A stretch of DNA of 24,278 nucleotides from NCBI GenBank assembly GCA_002785585.1, contig PEUI01000266.1, positions 2,351 through 26,628 of the forward strand. Reading direction: 5' to 3'. This DNA comes from Lysobacterales bacterium CG02_land_8_20_14_3_00_62_12 (GTDB lineage Bacteria; Pseudomonadota; Gammaproteobacteria; Xanthomonadales; Ahniellaceae). A program made the translations under genes and the position numbers. The notes under the pieces were generated by a model, which saw only the letters and a program-made list of their open reading frames with translations, ran no database searches and was not told the DNA's origin. How positions within the stretch are numbered: the stretch's first letter is position 1; each line of letters opens with the position of its first letter. Shown here piece by piece: positions 24,252 through 24,278 of this stretch.

Positions 24252-24278
24252 GTAGGGTGGATAAGCGCAGCGCATCCA
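24252..24278. repeat. REP-like palindrome, copy 3 (cut by window end)
   Basis: The first 27 bases of the same element, identical to copy 2 as far as it can be read, in direct orientation and 44 bases further on. The spacer between the two copies is 15 bases (24237-24251). More copies may follow outside the window. Confidence 0.85.

Overview
The window looks like chromosomal DNA of a GC-rich gammaproteobacterium. Four things point that way: an Rrf2-regulated SUF iron-sulfur operon ending in a Rieske-type ferredoxin (an arrangement I associate with Xanthomonadales and relatives), a class III PHA synthase (PhaE plus PhaC, as in Chromatiales), a cytochrome cd1 nitrite reductase, and dispersed REP-like palindromes. 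A PHA-storing denitrifier (for example Competibacteraceae-like) would fit, but this is inference from gene content and no marker gene fixes the taxonomy.

Layout. 1-882 (+): 3' part of a membrane-bound diguanylate cyclase. 1019-8660 (+): the SUF operon, in the order Rrf2 regulator, sufB, [small gene + nucleotidyltransferase], sufC, sufD, [39-copy heptanucleotide array], sufS, sufU-GNAT fusion, Rieske ferredoxin. 8954-9454 (+): stand-alone receiver-domain response regulator. 9473-11772 (-): phaE-phaC. 11874-13109 (-): outer-membrane beta-barrel porin. 13415-15511 (-): NirS with an extra N-terminal cytochrome c domain. 15733-17961 (+): TonB-dependent receptor, divergent from nirS across a region with an FNR/DNR-type box. 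18233-20668 (+): small membrane protein and CPA2 cation/proton antiporter. 20701-24144 (-): E1-alpha, E1-beta and E2 of a 2-oxoacid dehydrogenase, pyruvate type most likely. Two REP-like palindromes lie at the right edge.

How the genes work together. The SUF genes encode a complete assembly route: SufS takes sulfur from cysteine, the SufU-like domain probably accepts it, and SufBCD is the ATP-driven scaffold. No sufA or sufE is present. The first gene carries IscR-like cysteines and has a good promoter overlapped by an IscR type 1-like site, so feedback by Fe-S status is likely. NirS, phaEC and the dehydrogenase fit a denitrifying, acetyl-CoA/PHA-centred metabolism, although they are separate transcription units.

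Most unusual points: (i) the SufU-GNAT fusion; (ii) a two-gene nucleotidyltransferase module inside the suf operon; (iii) a perfectly phased 39 x 7 bp array between sufD and sufS that is open in all six frames and creates false ORFs; (iv) NirS with two cytochrome c domains; (v) PhaE with a histone-like, PhaF-like basic tail. No rRNA, tRNA, CRISPR array, transposase or phage gene was seen.
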